Shown piece by piece: positions 45,340 to 54,019 of a DNA stretch of 64,000 bases. Source of the stretch: Sphingomonas psychrotolerans (GTDB taxonomy: Bacteria; Pseudomonadota; Alphaproteobacteria; Sphingomonadales; Sphingomonadaceae); assembly GCF_002796605.1 (NCBI RefSeq), contig NZ_CP024924.1, forward strand, positions 62,001 to 126,000, written 5' to 3'. The notes under the pieces were generated by a model. It worked only from the letters and a program-made list of their open reading frames with translations. It was not told the origin of the DNA and made no database searches. Position 1 is the stretch's first letter, and every line of letters begins with the position of its first letter. A program made the position numbers and the translations under genes.

Positions 45340-46143
45340 TTAGCCCGGATCTTCCGCGCCCGCGATCATCTCCTGCGCACTATGGAAAGGCTCGAACTGG
45401 ACATCGTAGGATCCGCGCCGTTTGCGTCCGATCAGGCAGCCTTCCAGCCCAAAATCATTGACGATCCGCTGGACCTCATATGGGTTAGCCGCGATTCCGA
45501 AACAGACCCGAGACACGCTACCCTCGGGCAGGTGAAAGGCGTGCATTGATGAGCCCTCTTCCCGCCGTACGACCGTGAAGGTGCCACTGGCGTTTTCCGG
45601 ATCGTCCTCATCGACGCCGCGCAGACACTTCACCACCCGGACTTCCTCCTCATACGCCCAGCAAAGCGGCTTGGAGAGGAACAGTCGCTGCAGCTGCTGA
45701 AAATAGTCCACCCGGAAATCATACAGCTCGCCGACAACAACCCCCGGCCCAGAGGTCGGAGCGCCGGCATACTGGCTCATGTTCGGATTGTTCAGGTAGA
45801 TGACGCTGCCGAAATGCGCCGGGATTGCATTAGTGCCGGTGTCCAGAAAACCGGCTGTGCCCACGTCGATCTCGATGACGGCGCCGCGATGCTTGTCGGC
45901 ATAGTGCGCCCACATCAGCGAGTTGGTCGCCGTGCGCGTCAATGAGCAAACGCCCATATGGCTCGCCCATATGCTGCCCTTCAGGCTGGCGGTAAGCGAG
46001 CCGAGAAATCCATATTCCCGGACATCGGGCGCCGTGGGAAAGTCGAAGGGATCGTTCAGATCCTTCGACAGGGAAAATCCGATTGTGTTGTGCTTGAGCA
46101 CCGCCTCGAGGCTAGCGAGGCTCATATATTTGTAAAGACGCAT
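45340..46143 (-). CDS. DUF2971 domain protein
   Basis: 267 residues beginning LYKYMSLASLEAVLKHN and then LSKDLNDPFDFPT, with WAHYADKHRGAVIEID: the pattern of DUF2971, found in several antiviral contexts but without proven biochemical activity. It lies 29 bases after the HEPN protein, last gene of the minus-strand cluster. The start is the ATG at 46143 with GAGGAGC upstream. Confidence 0.82.
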   Translation of the reverse strand: MRLYKYMSLASLEAVLKHNTIGFSLSKDLNDPFDFPTAPDVREYGFLGSLTASLKGSIWASHMGVCSLTRTATNSLMWAHYADKHRGAVIEIDVGTAGFLDTGTNAIPAHFGSVIYLNNPNMSQYAGAPTSGPGVVVGELYDFRVDYFQQLQRLFLSKPLCWAYEEEVRVVKCLRGVDEDDPENASGTFTVVRREEGSSMHAFHLPEGSVSRVCFGIAANPYEVQRIVNDFGLEGCLIGRKRRGSYDVQFEPFHSAQEMIAGAEDPG

Positions 46144-46172
46144 CGACAGCTAAGCTCCTCAGTCGGCCCTTA

Positions 46173-47480
46173 TCATAGATGGCTCGCCGAGGAGTTCGCG
46201 GTCGCCGCTGCCTGCTCCGCTGCAATCACGGTAATTGGACGACAGCCGGGAAAACTGAGGTAGGCGGTTCGATGCAGCCAGCTTTGATATTGCCCCTCGA
46301 AACCGATCGCATCCAAGATGATGCGGGTCACGATTTCGCGCGCCCAGACGATATGGTCGAGCATGCGCGCGTCTGCCGGCCCCTGGTCTGGCGCAACGCC
46401 CGTATGGACGATGACATTGCGCGCGGCGGTGATCGCAGTCAGCCAGCCCGTGGGCAGATCCTCTGTGTATATGCCACGTGCCCCCAGAAGGAGGTCGAGC
46501 TTGTCCCGCAAAGAGCGGCGGTTGAGCTCGCCTACCTTGCCTCCCATCGCGGAAGGTGCGTCCGGGTCCGCCTTCAGAAACTTGCGCACACGCTTTTTCA
46601 GTTCATGAAATGCGGCAGGATCGTCGAGAAATAACTCAGGGAGACCGGAGCGGGCGATGATGCTTTCCAGAGCACTCATGGCATTGATAAGCCGCGACTC
46701 TTGATAGGCAACGGGCGCCGTCATCCAGCGAATGGCAGGATCAAGGCGCTCGATCGCCTCTGGTCGCTCCTCAAAGGCGCACACCGCGCAATCGAAGATC
46801 TGCCACATGAAGAGGAGATCGAAAGGCGCCATATACGGTGCGGATGTCCTGCCCCGCTGAACGACGCGGAGCGTCATCACGCCCCCCCGCACGCGCTGCT
46901 CGTAGATCGGAACGAGATAGACGTCGCAGGCTAGAGACAGCACGCGTTCGAGGTGAATGAGAAAGCGTTCGCTCTGGTCCCACCAGCTTTGGCTCTCGGA
47001 GCCTCTGGCATGAATTGCCAGCACGGCCCGCGGTTCCTGGTCGGTACCCTCCCTATACCCAGTGAACACCAGCCGACCGAGCGGGGTCTGGCGCTCGATG
47101 CCGTGGATGGTCGCCAGCTTACGGAAAAACCAGGCGCGCATGTCATTATGGTCGACACGAACGTCCCGACTGAACTCGGCCAGCCCGCAGCCTCCCTCGA
47201 TCTCGACCCGACCCTCCGGATGCGACCAACGATGCAGATGAAAGGTCTCGCTCGAGAAGCGCCAGCCATCGTCCGACGCGCCTTCCAGCCTCAGGCTCGA
47301 TTGGTTGTCTAATGGGCGATCGCGCGGCACGAACGGTGTCGCGGCGCGCGCTGGCGTGATGGGATCAAGTGCGATCGTAAGATTGCCATCGTCGTCAATG
47401 CCGGCGGTGAAGCCGACCGAAACATCGGCGTCGGCTTGGGACAAGGTGCCCTGAAAGCGGATAGGATCGAGGATCGGCAT
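46173..47480 (-). CDS. HEPN-type protein resembling ApeA
   Basis: 435 residues from ATG 47480, preferred over a GTG nine bases upstream because AGGTGG precedes it. The N-terminal half is beta-rich (RFQGTLSQADADVSVGFTAG, RVEIEGGCGLAEFSRD); the C-terminal half is helical and carries RNVIVHTG at about 354-361, the R-x4-H of HEPN ribonucleases. ApeA antiphage proteins combine such a beta domain with a HEPN domain, and I infer resemblance from this architecture only. It follows the HNH gene by 33 bases and precedes the DUF2971 gene by 29. Confidence 0.66.
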   Translation of the reverse strand: MPILDPIRFQGTLSQADADVSVGFTAGIDDDGNLTIALDPITPARAATPFVPRDRPLDNQSSLRLEGASDDGWRFSSETFHLHRWSHPEGRVEIEGGCGLAEFSRDVRVDHNDMRAWFFRKLATIHGIERQTPLGRLVFTGYREGTDQEPRAVLAIHARGSESQSWWDQSERFLIHLERVLSLACDVYLVPIYEQRVRGGVMTLRVVQRGRTSAPYMAPFDLLFMWQIFDCAVCAFEERPEAIERLDPAIRWMTAPVAYQESRLINAMSALESIIARSGLPELFLDDPAAFHELKKRVRKFLKADPDAPSAMGGKVGELNRRSLRDKLDLLLGARGIYTEDLPTGWLTAITAARNVIVHTGVAPDQGPADARMLDHIVWAREIVTRIILDAIGFEGQYQSWLHRTAYLSFPGCRPITVIAAEQAAATANSSASHL

Positions 47481-47513
47481 GGCCCCCACCTATCACGCAA
47501 TCGGCCTTGACGG

Positions 47514-48074
47514 TCAGCTTGGATGGCGGACAAGTCTGCAGCGAGCCTCAAGAGCCGAATAGATTTCCGCGGCCAAGTCGTAGTCTATTTGGTGCTTTCC
47601 ATGTGGGGTAGACGCCACGAAGCGGCCGATCTCGGAGGGCGAAAAGGAAAAGTTCTCGGGCAGCTTCAAACGTCGCTTGGCCGCGCCGTCCGCAGTGTTG
47701 CACTGGTCGCAAAGGACAGTCGGTAAAAACCGAGCCGTGCCGACGCCGGTCCAGCTGCGGGCATGATCATGGTGCTCGTGTAGGCCAGCCATCCAATCCT
47801 CGAACCTGTTGACGGTCCGTGGGAAGCGCATGGTCCAGCGCAGAATTTCAAACTTCGGTCGCTGACAACTCGGACAGGTCCAATCGGGACCGACGCGCGC
47901 CCACAGCTGGTGACAGTGCGCGCCCTTATAAGCAGCGAACTCCTCGGGCGTCGGAACCCTGACGGGTTTGAACGTCCTCACGCCGCACCCGGGGCATCGT
48001 CCAGGGCTAGCGAGACACTGCCATACTTTTGGGTGCCGGCAATCCATGCCGTAGGTGGGGCCGGTGCCAGGCAA
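47514..48074 (-). CDS. HNH endonuclease with zinc ribbons
   Basis: 186 residues from a TTG, or 177 from the ATG at 48047. Two CxxC pairs, CPGC at 27-30 and CPSC at 67-70, precede the nuclease core HEHHDHARSW (99-108) and LCDQCNTADGAAKRRL (121-136), the ββα-metal HNH motif. Neither start has a ribosome-binding sequence, and the preceding frame may have once been joined by a one-base shift. Paired with a large ATPase gene, it recalls PtuB of Septu, though the ATPase here is of a different type. Confidence 0.72.
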   Translation of the reverse strand: MPGTGPTYGMDCRHPKVWQCLASPGRCPGCGVRTFKPVRVPTPEEFAAYKGAHCHQLWARVGPDWTCPSCQRPKFEILRWTMRFPRTVNRFEDWMAGLHEHHDHARSWTGVGTARFLPTVLCDQCNTADGAAKRRLKLPENFSFSPSEIGRFVASTPHGKHQIDYDLAAEIYSALEARCRLVRHPS

Positions 48075-48361
48075 ACATAGTGCGCAATCTTCGTCTCAAT
48101 CTCGGGTGCCGTGAGCGAACCGAGGCCTGAGTTTACGCCAATTTTTTCAGGGAAAGGCGGGTTTGCCTGGTCCGAGTCGGTCATAGTAAGCCTCGGATTC
48201 GCAGCGGACGTCTTCCGAGGGAACGCCGCAGTCACGCATCCGGCATCTTGGCGTGAGGCAAGCAGTGACGGCGGTTGGTCGTTCCGCTCACTGATGACGG
48301 TGAAATCGTGCTGGTGGATCATAGGCAGTTCTGCTTCGCGTACCCCTGATTGGATCGCCAT
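47978..48361 (-). CDS. Uncertain open frame between PHP-ATPase and HNH genes
   Basis: A 127-codon frame from the ATG at 48361, with CAGGGCG upstream. It contains SLTAPEIETKIAHYVCLAP and then overlaps the HNH gene by about 97 bases in a different frame. Its last residues do not look like a protein, so it may be the original N-terminus of the HNH protein displaced by a frameshift near 48070. The composition alone cannot settle this. Confidence 0.3.
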   Translation of the reverse strand: MAIQSGVREAELPMIHQHDFTVISERNDQPPSLLASRQDAGCVTAAFPRKTSAANPRLTMTDSDQANPPFPEKIGVNSGLGSLTAPEIETKIAHYVCLAPAPPTAWIAGTQKYGSVSLALDDAPGAA

Positions 48362-48402
48362 AATGCGCCCTGCCCCGCCGTGTTCGGCCGCGTGCCGCGC
48401 GG

Positions 48403-51400
48403 TCACTGATATTTTTGCCCGCGATTATCAAACGCCGGCTTAGTGCCTTCGAGGACGTTTACGACCGCGGTGTTCAATGCGGCGTCCTCGATCGCGCCGG
48501 ATAGGTACTTGATGCTGCACTTTGCCTTGCGGTCGAACTCGGCAAATATGATCTGCTCGGCATCGCAGACTACCGCCAGGTTCGGGTTGTGCGTGACCAT
48601 TATGATCTGCCTATTCTCCTTGGCGGCGTTCAGCACCGGCACGAGAAGACTGACGATGGTTTCGTTGTCGAGGTTCTCCTCCGGCTGATCGAGAATGATC
48701 GGATTCCGCTTCTTGTCGACGAGGAGATAAAAAATCAGGAGCAGAGCCCCGCGCTGTCCCGGCGACAGCTGCTCGATGTGCGTGTCCTGGAAAAGCAATG
48801 TGTACTTCGGCTCCAGATACTCGAAGCCAAAAATAAGATCATAAACCTCGCTCGGAGTCCGATCCTTCCGCATCAGTACCAGCAAATCAGACTGGCCGGC
48901 CGACCGTTGTCGGGCCGATTCATGGAGCAGCCGGTGAAGTTCGCTGGCAAAATCCAACGCCCCCGGCTTGCTATCCAGATCGCGTGTCTCGATCCGTGCC
49001 TTAATCGCAGCGCGGCTTTCGTCCTCGCCGCGAAGTTCACCGATGCTGTTCTTAATGAGGGAGAACAGCTTTTCGGAAACAGCATCATGATAGGCGGCCA
49101 GATTTGCCTTGAACTGGAGGCGGTATTCATCGCGGATAAGTGCGTTTTCTCCGATGATCTTCTGGAGAGGCTCGAACAGCGTCGAGCGCTGATCCCGCTG
49201 CATCGCTAGGATATCGAATATGTCGCCGGCCAATTCGTCTCGGTGGGCTCTCCGCTCCGCCAGAGTATTCGGAAGTTCGTCGAGCTGGGCTAGCCGGGTC
49301 TCGAGGCCGTGCTTACTATCCGGAACGTCGGCCGTGCCCTGAATCGCATCAACGGACGCCTGCCACACCTTCAACGCATTGCGATAGTCCTGGTACGCGC
49401 GCTGTGGCCCGTCGAGCGCGACCGTTGCCAACGAGATTTGATCAGCATTGGCCAGCCTGAGCGTTTTGATCTCTTGGACGCGCGTCGCGAGGGTGACGCC
49501 TCCCTTTTCCGCTTCGCCATCGACTTCATGAAGCCTCTTATCTTCAGTCTCGAACACCAGCACATCGACCGGTTGCAGACCCAATATTTTCAAATCATCC
49601 GCGATTTCGGCCACTGCACCCGTAATTTGAGATCGAAGCAGCGCGAGGCGCTCGCGAACGTTGCGGACCGCCTTTCGTTGGGCTGAAAAGGCGGTGAGCT
49701 TCTCACCGACGAGCTTCTCTTCCTCGTCGAGCTTTTCGTTGGCGGCCACGAGGGAGGCCAAGGTTGCCGCGGCATGCTCTTGTTCGGACGTTAGCGTATC
49801 AGCTGGCTCAGGCACTGGCGTTGGCTTGCTCAGTTCCAGTTCCGCAAGTTGAACCGTCTTCAGCCGGATCTGTTCTTCGATATTCTTGCGAATGGTCGGG
49901 TGCAGCTGATCCTCAATCCCCGCAATGATGCGGTTGACCGAAAACAGGTTTTTGCGCGCTTCATCTAATCGCACGCGCAGCATCGCCTCTTGCGCCTCGA
50001 TCAGCTGGTCAAAATCGAGTGCATGCAGGCGATCTTCAGACGGAATATGAGAAAAGATGACCGAGCGAAGCTCACGCTCAAAATTCTCCCAGCGCCCCGT
50101 GACGTGCTCATTGCACAGCGCTTCGAAGCGACCTTGCGGGACATACCTTACGAGCTCGACACGGTCCGCGGCCGGGTTATCCGCAAGGTTCGCTCGGGTT
50201 GGGTCTCCCGCCAGCCAACGGAGCTCGCCTTCGAACTGACGCGCCGGCTCGCCTGCCTTGCCGCGGAAGCGATCGGCTTTGAGGAAAGAAAAGTGTGAGT
50301 GCTGCTGAGAGTTGCCGATCAGTGCGAGCACGTCTGCCAAGGCACTTTTGCCGCTACCCTTGTTGCCAATGATGGCAATTAGGTCCGCGTTCAACGGAAT
50401 CGTACATCCATCAAACCACGCCTCGGCTAACGTGCTACCATCCACCTTCGCGAGCGAAATCGCATCAATGTAGAAGGTTTTGTTCGCGGAAATCCGCTGG
50501 AGCTTGGGCGGGATCAGGCCAATATGGCATCGCTTCTGCGGTTCCTTGATCGCCTGTTGCAGCCCCCTCCAGGTCGGATCCGCCTTGATCCACGTCACCC
50601 TTTGGGATGGGTAATCGCCATAGCCTCGCGCGTCGTTGTTGCCAGCTACGCCCCGAAATTGGTGCGCGTCGCTGCCGGAAACAGGCAGTCGCGAAACCTT
50701 TCCGATAGATTCTTGGAATGCATCGAAAAACTTGGCGTTCTCGGCCGTCTTACGGCCGACAAATGCATTCCAAAGACCCTCGTTTCTAGTCTCGAAGATG
50801 GGCGAGCTATCGAACAGCCCGATCGCATATGCGTAGTGCTCGAGGTGTTCGACGGACGCGAGCCCATCGTTGGTATCGAAGGGCATGAATCCGGAGGCAA
50901 AACCCTCCGGTACCGCTCGCACAGCTGCCTTGTAGCTCTCGACCGTGATTTCCGCGGTATGGTAGCCGGCCTCAAGCGCGACCTGATCCTCGGCCATGAC
51001 CCTGGTCTTATCGAAGCCATGAACCTTGAGTTTGTCGGCCTGAACGCCGCGCGCGTAGGTCATCAATGCGTGGGGCGAGAGTGGCTGACCGGTGAGCTCG
51101 AGCTTCAGCGCGGATAGGAAATCTCTGAGTAACTGGTCGGGAATTTTGTCGGAGAAGATGACGTGTGCGTTGAGGCGGGCGGCCATGGGCGCCGCGATAC
51201 GCAATTCGATCCCGGGGAAGACCGTCTTTTCCAGCTTGGGTGCGCCGGCTTCGGCGAGGCGTCGCTTGAGGGCAAACCAGCCATCGAAGTGCCAATAATC
51301 TTGGATCGCGTAAACTGCCGGCGCAGCGTCGTTCAGCGCGCCGACCATATCGTCGATCAGCTCCTTATCCCGCGGACTCGCCCCTCCTTGTGTGAAACGC

Positions 51401-51486
51401 TCACCCTTCCAATGGAAAGAAGCGGGCGTGTGAATGTGGAGATCCCACTGCCGCCATTCCGATCCCCGAGGATATTTGACTGACAC
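48403..51486 (-). CDS. PHP-domain SMC-type ATPase (TrlF-like)
   Basis: 1027 residues. The N-terminal PHP domain has QWDLHIHTPAS (His17, His19) and VSGSDAHQFRG near 269-279, which are metal ligands of PHP phosphoesterases. Then an ABC/SMC ATPase: Walker A IIGNKGSGKSALADVLALIG at 372-391, a coiled coil of about 400 residues, then LSPGQRGALLLIFYLL and Walker B ILDQPEENLDN with THNPNLAVV as the His switch. The GTG at 51486 follows AGGGGGCGGA. A PHP-ATPase fusion is large and unusual, pointing to a nuclease- or phosphoesterase-type effector controlled by ATP. It is the first gene of the minus-strand cluster that ends in the DUF2971 gene. Confidence 0.85.
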   Translation of the reverse strand: MSVKYPRGSEWRQWDLHIHTPASFHWKGERFTQGGASPRDKELIDDMVGALNDAAPAVYAIQDYWHFDGWFALKRRLAEAGAPKLEKTVFPGIELRIAAPMAARLNAHVIFSDKIPDQLLRDFLSALKLELTGQPLSPHALMTYARGVQADKLKVHGFDKTRVMAEDQVALEAGYHTAEITVESYKAAVRAVPEGFASGFMPFDTNDGLASVEHLEHYAYAIGLFDSSPIFETRNEGLWNAFVGRKTAENAKFFDAFQESIGKVSRLPVSGSDAHQFRGVAGNNDARGYGDYPSQRVTWIKADPTWRGLQQAIKEPQKRCHIGLIPPKLQRISANKTFYIDAISLAKVDGSTLAEAWFDGCTIPLNADLIAIIGNKGSGKSALADVLALIGNSQQHSHFSFLKADRFRGKAGEPARQFEGELRWLAGDPTRANLADNPAADRVELVRYVPQGRFEALCNEHVTGRWENFERELRSVIFSHIPSEDRLHALDFDQLIEAQEAMLRVRLDEARKNLFSVNRIIAGIEDQLHPTIRKNIEEQIRLKTVQLAELELSKPTPVPEPADTLTSEQEHAAATLASLVAANEKLDEEEKLVGEKLTAFSAQRKAVRNVRERLALLRSQITGAVAEIADDLKILGLQPVDVLVFETEDKRLHEVDGEAEKGGVTLATRVQEIKTLRLANADQISLATVALDGPQRAYQDYRNALKVWQASVDAIQGTADVPDSKHGLETRLAQLDELPNTLAERRAHRDELAGDIFDILAMQRDQRSTLFEPLQKIIGENALIRDEYRLQFKANLAAYHDAVSEKLFSLIKNSIGELRGEDESRAAIKARIETRDLDSKPGALDFASELHRLLHESARQRSAGQSDLLVLMRKDRTPSEVYDLIFGFEYLEPKYTLLFQDTHIEQLSPGQRGALLLIFYLLVDKKRNPIILDQPEENLDNETIVSLLVPVLNAAKENRQIIMVTHNPNLAVVCDAEQIIFAEFDRKAKCSIKYLSGAIEDAALNTAVVNVLEGTKPAFDNRGQKYQ

Positions 51487-51677
51487 TCCGCCCCCTAAAA
51501 CTCGCCTAGATCACGAGCCGCTCATCATTTTCGATTTACGTCCATAACGGCAATGCGCGATTTGGCCGCCCGATATTCGACTGTTTGGATCGCTTTTTGA
51601 TGTCCAAGCCGAATGCGTTTCCGACACCTAAAGGGGCCCGCTCATTTCCACCTGAGAAATTGCCCAGGACAACTGTT

Positions 51678-52916
51678 TCACGCGATCTTTGCCATGAGCC
51701 GCCCCGCTGCACCCTGCTCAGCGGCTAGGTTTCGATTGTAGGCAAGCGGCATGCGCGGAGACTTCCACCGCAGCGCATCCATAATCCCAGCCAGATCTTC
51801 GCCGCTCGCGAACAGATCCTGATTGAGCCCGATCCGCGTCGAATGGGCACTGATCCCCTTGAGCAACCGTGTCAGATCCTCAGGGGTTAGATCGGGGAGC
51901 GCGCCGACATCGAACGCCCGCTGGATGATCGACCGGAAGATTGGTCCAATCGAGCCCGGGTGCAGCGCCACGGTACCGATGTCGTACTCGACGCGCGCCT
52001 TCACCGCAGGCTTAGAAAGCGTCTTGCGCAAATCCCACGCTTCGCGGCCCGAAATGCTGTCGATTGGCCGACCGCGCACGGCTGCCCGGGCCTTGTAGCG
52101 CCGGACCTGTACTCGCCGGAACAGCGGCCCCGCCGTGATCTCGGCCGCGTCGGTCCAGGCGGCGAGCGCCGTGACGGTGCGCGGGCTCAGATAGGCAGTT
52201 GCCCCCTCCCCGTCCTGATCGCCCTTGTGGCGCAGGATTTGCAGCAGTCGCGCCTCAGGATCGATCGCTTCCTCGATATGCTCGACGGATACCGCCACCA
52301 GCTCGGAGGCGCGCAGGCCGGTGTCATAGGCGGCCGACAGCAGCGCCCGATCGCGCAGCCCCGGCAAATCGCCCCCGCAACTCTCGAGCAGTGCGCGGAT
52401 GTTGAGGCCCCGCGCCTTGTCGCGCTCGACGTCGCGGACCGGCCCCTTGAACCGCAGCGGCCGCGCCTGCTTCTGCGCCGCCCCCTTCTCGCGCCGCACC
52501 GCCTGCAACCGCAGCTTCACGAGGGGGGCCGGCGTCGGATCCTTCAAATCGAGCAGCTGATGGATCTTGGCGATCGACGCCTTGTAGCGGGACAACGACG
52601 CCGGACGGCTCCCCTTCCCTGCCCGCGCATCGAGATAATCGGCCACCGTTTCGGCGGTCGCGGGCAGCGCGATCCGGTTAGTGCGCCGGCACCAGGCGTC
52701 GAACGCCTCGACGTCGGATTTGAGCGCGCGGATGCTGTGGGGCGAAGAAGCGGCCTCATACGCCGCGATCAGCGCCTCGTTGACGGTGATGCGCTCGCCG
52801 GCACGCACCTGCACGATCGTCCACGCAAGGTCGGCGGGCGCTCTACTGGCCGGCAGGATCGCCTCAGACGCCGCTACAGCGGTTTTTGGCCCTTCCAAGG
52901 CGGTTTCGGTGCCCAT
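51678..52916 (-). CDS. Tyrosine recombinase (site-specific integrase)
   Basis: 412 residues with an N-terminal SAM-like core-binding domain (residues 45-125) and a catalytic domain. Catalytic residues are Arg202 (YDTGLRASEL), Lys231, His358 and Arg361 (HSTRIGL), Trp384 in the place of the second His, and Tyr393 (PLAYNRNL). Full length. It is upstream of the PHP-ATPase on the same strand (191-base gap). It could have mobilised the defence-like cluster, or act as a plasmid resolvase; no att repeat was found. Confidence 0.92.
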   Translation of the reverse strand: MGTETALEGPKTAVAASEAILPASRAPADLAWTIVQVRAGERITVNEALIAAYEAASSPHSIRALKSDVEAFDAWCRRTNRIALPATAETVADYLDARAGKGSRPASLSRYKASIAKIHQLLDLKDPTPAPLVKLRLQAVRREKGAAQKQARPLRFKGPVRDVERDKARGLNIRALLESCGGDLPGLRDRALLSAAYDTGLRASELVAVSVEHIEEAIDPEARLLQILRHKGDQDGEGATAYLSPRTVTALAAWTDAAEITAGPLFRRVQVRRYKARAAVRGRPIDSISGREAWDLRKTLSKPAVKARVEYDIGTVALHPGSIGPIFRSIIQRAFDVGALPDLTPEDLTRLLKGISAHSTRIGLNQDLFASGEDLAGIMDALRWKSPRMPLAYNRNLAAEQGAAGRLMAKIA

Positions 52917-53059
52917 GATGTGCTGTGCTCCTCAGCGGCGCGTGTACCGCGCCTTATAAGGACCGGTCAATTCCGCTTATGTGATAACTGCAATTATCAC
53001 ATGTTTGTACTCAACAGCTATGGGTGAGGGAAACCAACTGCTGACTTTGGTTTCCATAC

Positions 53060-54019
53060 GTGGCATCGTCCCTTACCGTGACCCGCGCTGAAAACCTTCG
53101 GATCGACGACAGCCTGCTTCTGCTCGGTCGCCTCGACGGCCGGTTGCAGGGTAGCACATGCGCGGACATCTTCCTCGCACGGTCGCGCCTTGAGGGTGCG
53201 GCCGCCCTAGCCGGCCTCGCCGGCGTGCCAATCCGGGTACGGGATCTGCAGGACTGGATCGCGGGCCGCTGTCCGCCGCCCCGTGCCTCCGAGGGCCTCA
53301 ACGACCCTATCTCGGTCGCCGCCATCTTTCACCTCGCGCTCAGCAGTGACGAGGACCATAAGGACCCTGTCGCCCGGTCGACGCTCAACGCGCTGCGTCA
53401 GGTCTTGGATGACCGCACCGAGGCTGAAACCTATGGGAACTCGGACTTGGCTCATTTCGGTCCGCTTTGGCGGCAAGTGCGTGCCCTGGCTGATGCCCCC
53501 TTCCCTTCTGGCGACCTTCATGCGGTTGCGTCCCGCGTGCTGGAGCTCGCGGCGCTAACCGAACCGGCGAGCTCAAGCAGTTGGGGCGTAGTGAGCCTCG
53601 ATGGCCGCGCGCTGGACCTTCCGCCGCGGGGTCGTGATCGCATCTGGCTGGTCGCGGTTGCCATGCCGCGGATGCTCTACCGTGCCGGCTTCACGAAGCA
53701 GGTCATCCCCTCGCTCACCCTGCTGCCAAGATACCTACCCCCCTCCCCGGCCGAGCTGGCCCGGACACTGGAGCAGGCAATCGGCAGCACGTCTCAGAGC
53801 GGTCTTCGCGAACTGGATTTCATCGAGCGCGAGGCGACCCGGATCCGGCTCGACCTTCGGGTCACGAGGCGGAGCAAGGCGCCCCTTCTCGCGCGCCTTC
53901 AGCTGTCTTATCCGGGGCTTCAGCCCAAGGCGGTAGCGCGGTTGCTGAATGTCACGCCGCAGGGTGCGCGAAAGTTGCTGGCGTCAGCGCCGCACGCATC
54001 ACGCCCAGTGCTGATCTAG
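53060..54019 (+). CDS. Plasmid-associated protein with C-terminal helix-turn-helix
   Basis: 319 residues from a GTG. The body is helical with a hydrophobic core (LLLLGRLDGRLQGSTCADIFL, DPISVAAIFHLALS); the C-terminus, YPGLQPKAVARLLNVTPQGARKLLASA, reads as a helix-turn-helix. The layout recalls the RHE_PE00001/DUF1612 group of alphaproteobacterial plasmids, but this assignment is tentative. Its last 21 bases overlap the parB gene tail-to-tail. Divergent from the integrase, with about 140 bases between. Confidence 0.6.
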   Translation: MASSLTVTRAENLRIDDSLLLLGRLDGRLQGSTCADIFLARSRLEGAAALAGLAGVPIRVRDLQDWIAGRCPPPRASEGLNDPISVAAIFHLALSSDEDHKDPVARSTLNALRQVLDDRTEAETYGNSDLAHFGPLWRQVRALADAPFPSGDLHAVASRVLELAALTEPASSSSWGVVSLDGRALDLPPRGRDRIWLVAVAMPRMLYRAGFTKQVIPSLTLLPRYLPPSPAELARTLEQAIGSTSQSGLRELDFIEREATRIRLDLRVTRRSKAPLLARLQLSYPGLQPKAVARLLNVTPQGARKLLASAPHASRPVLI

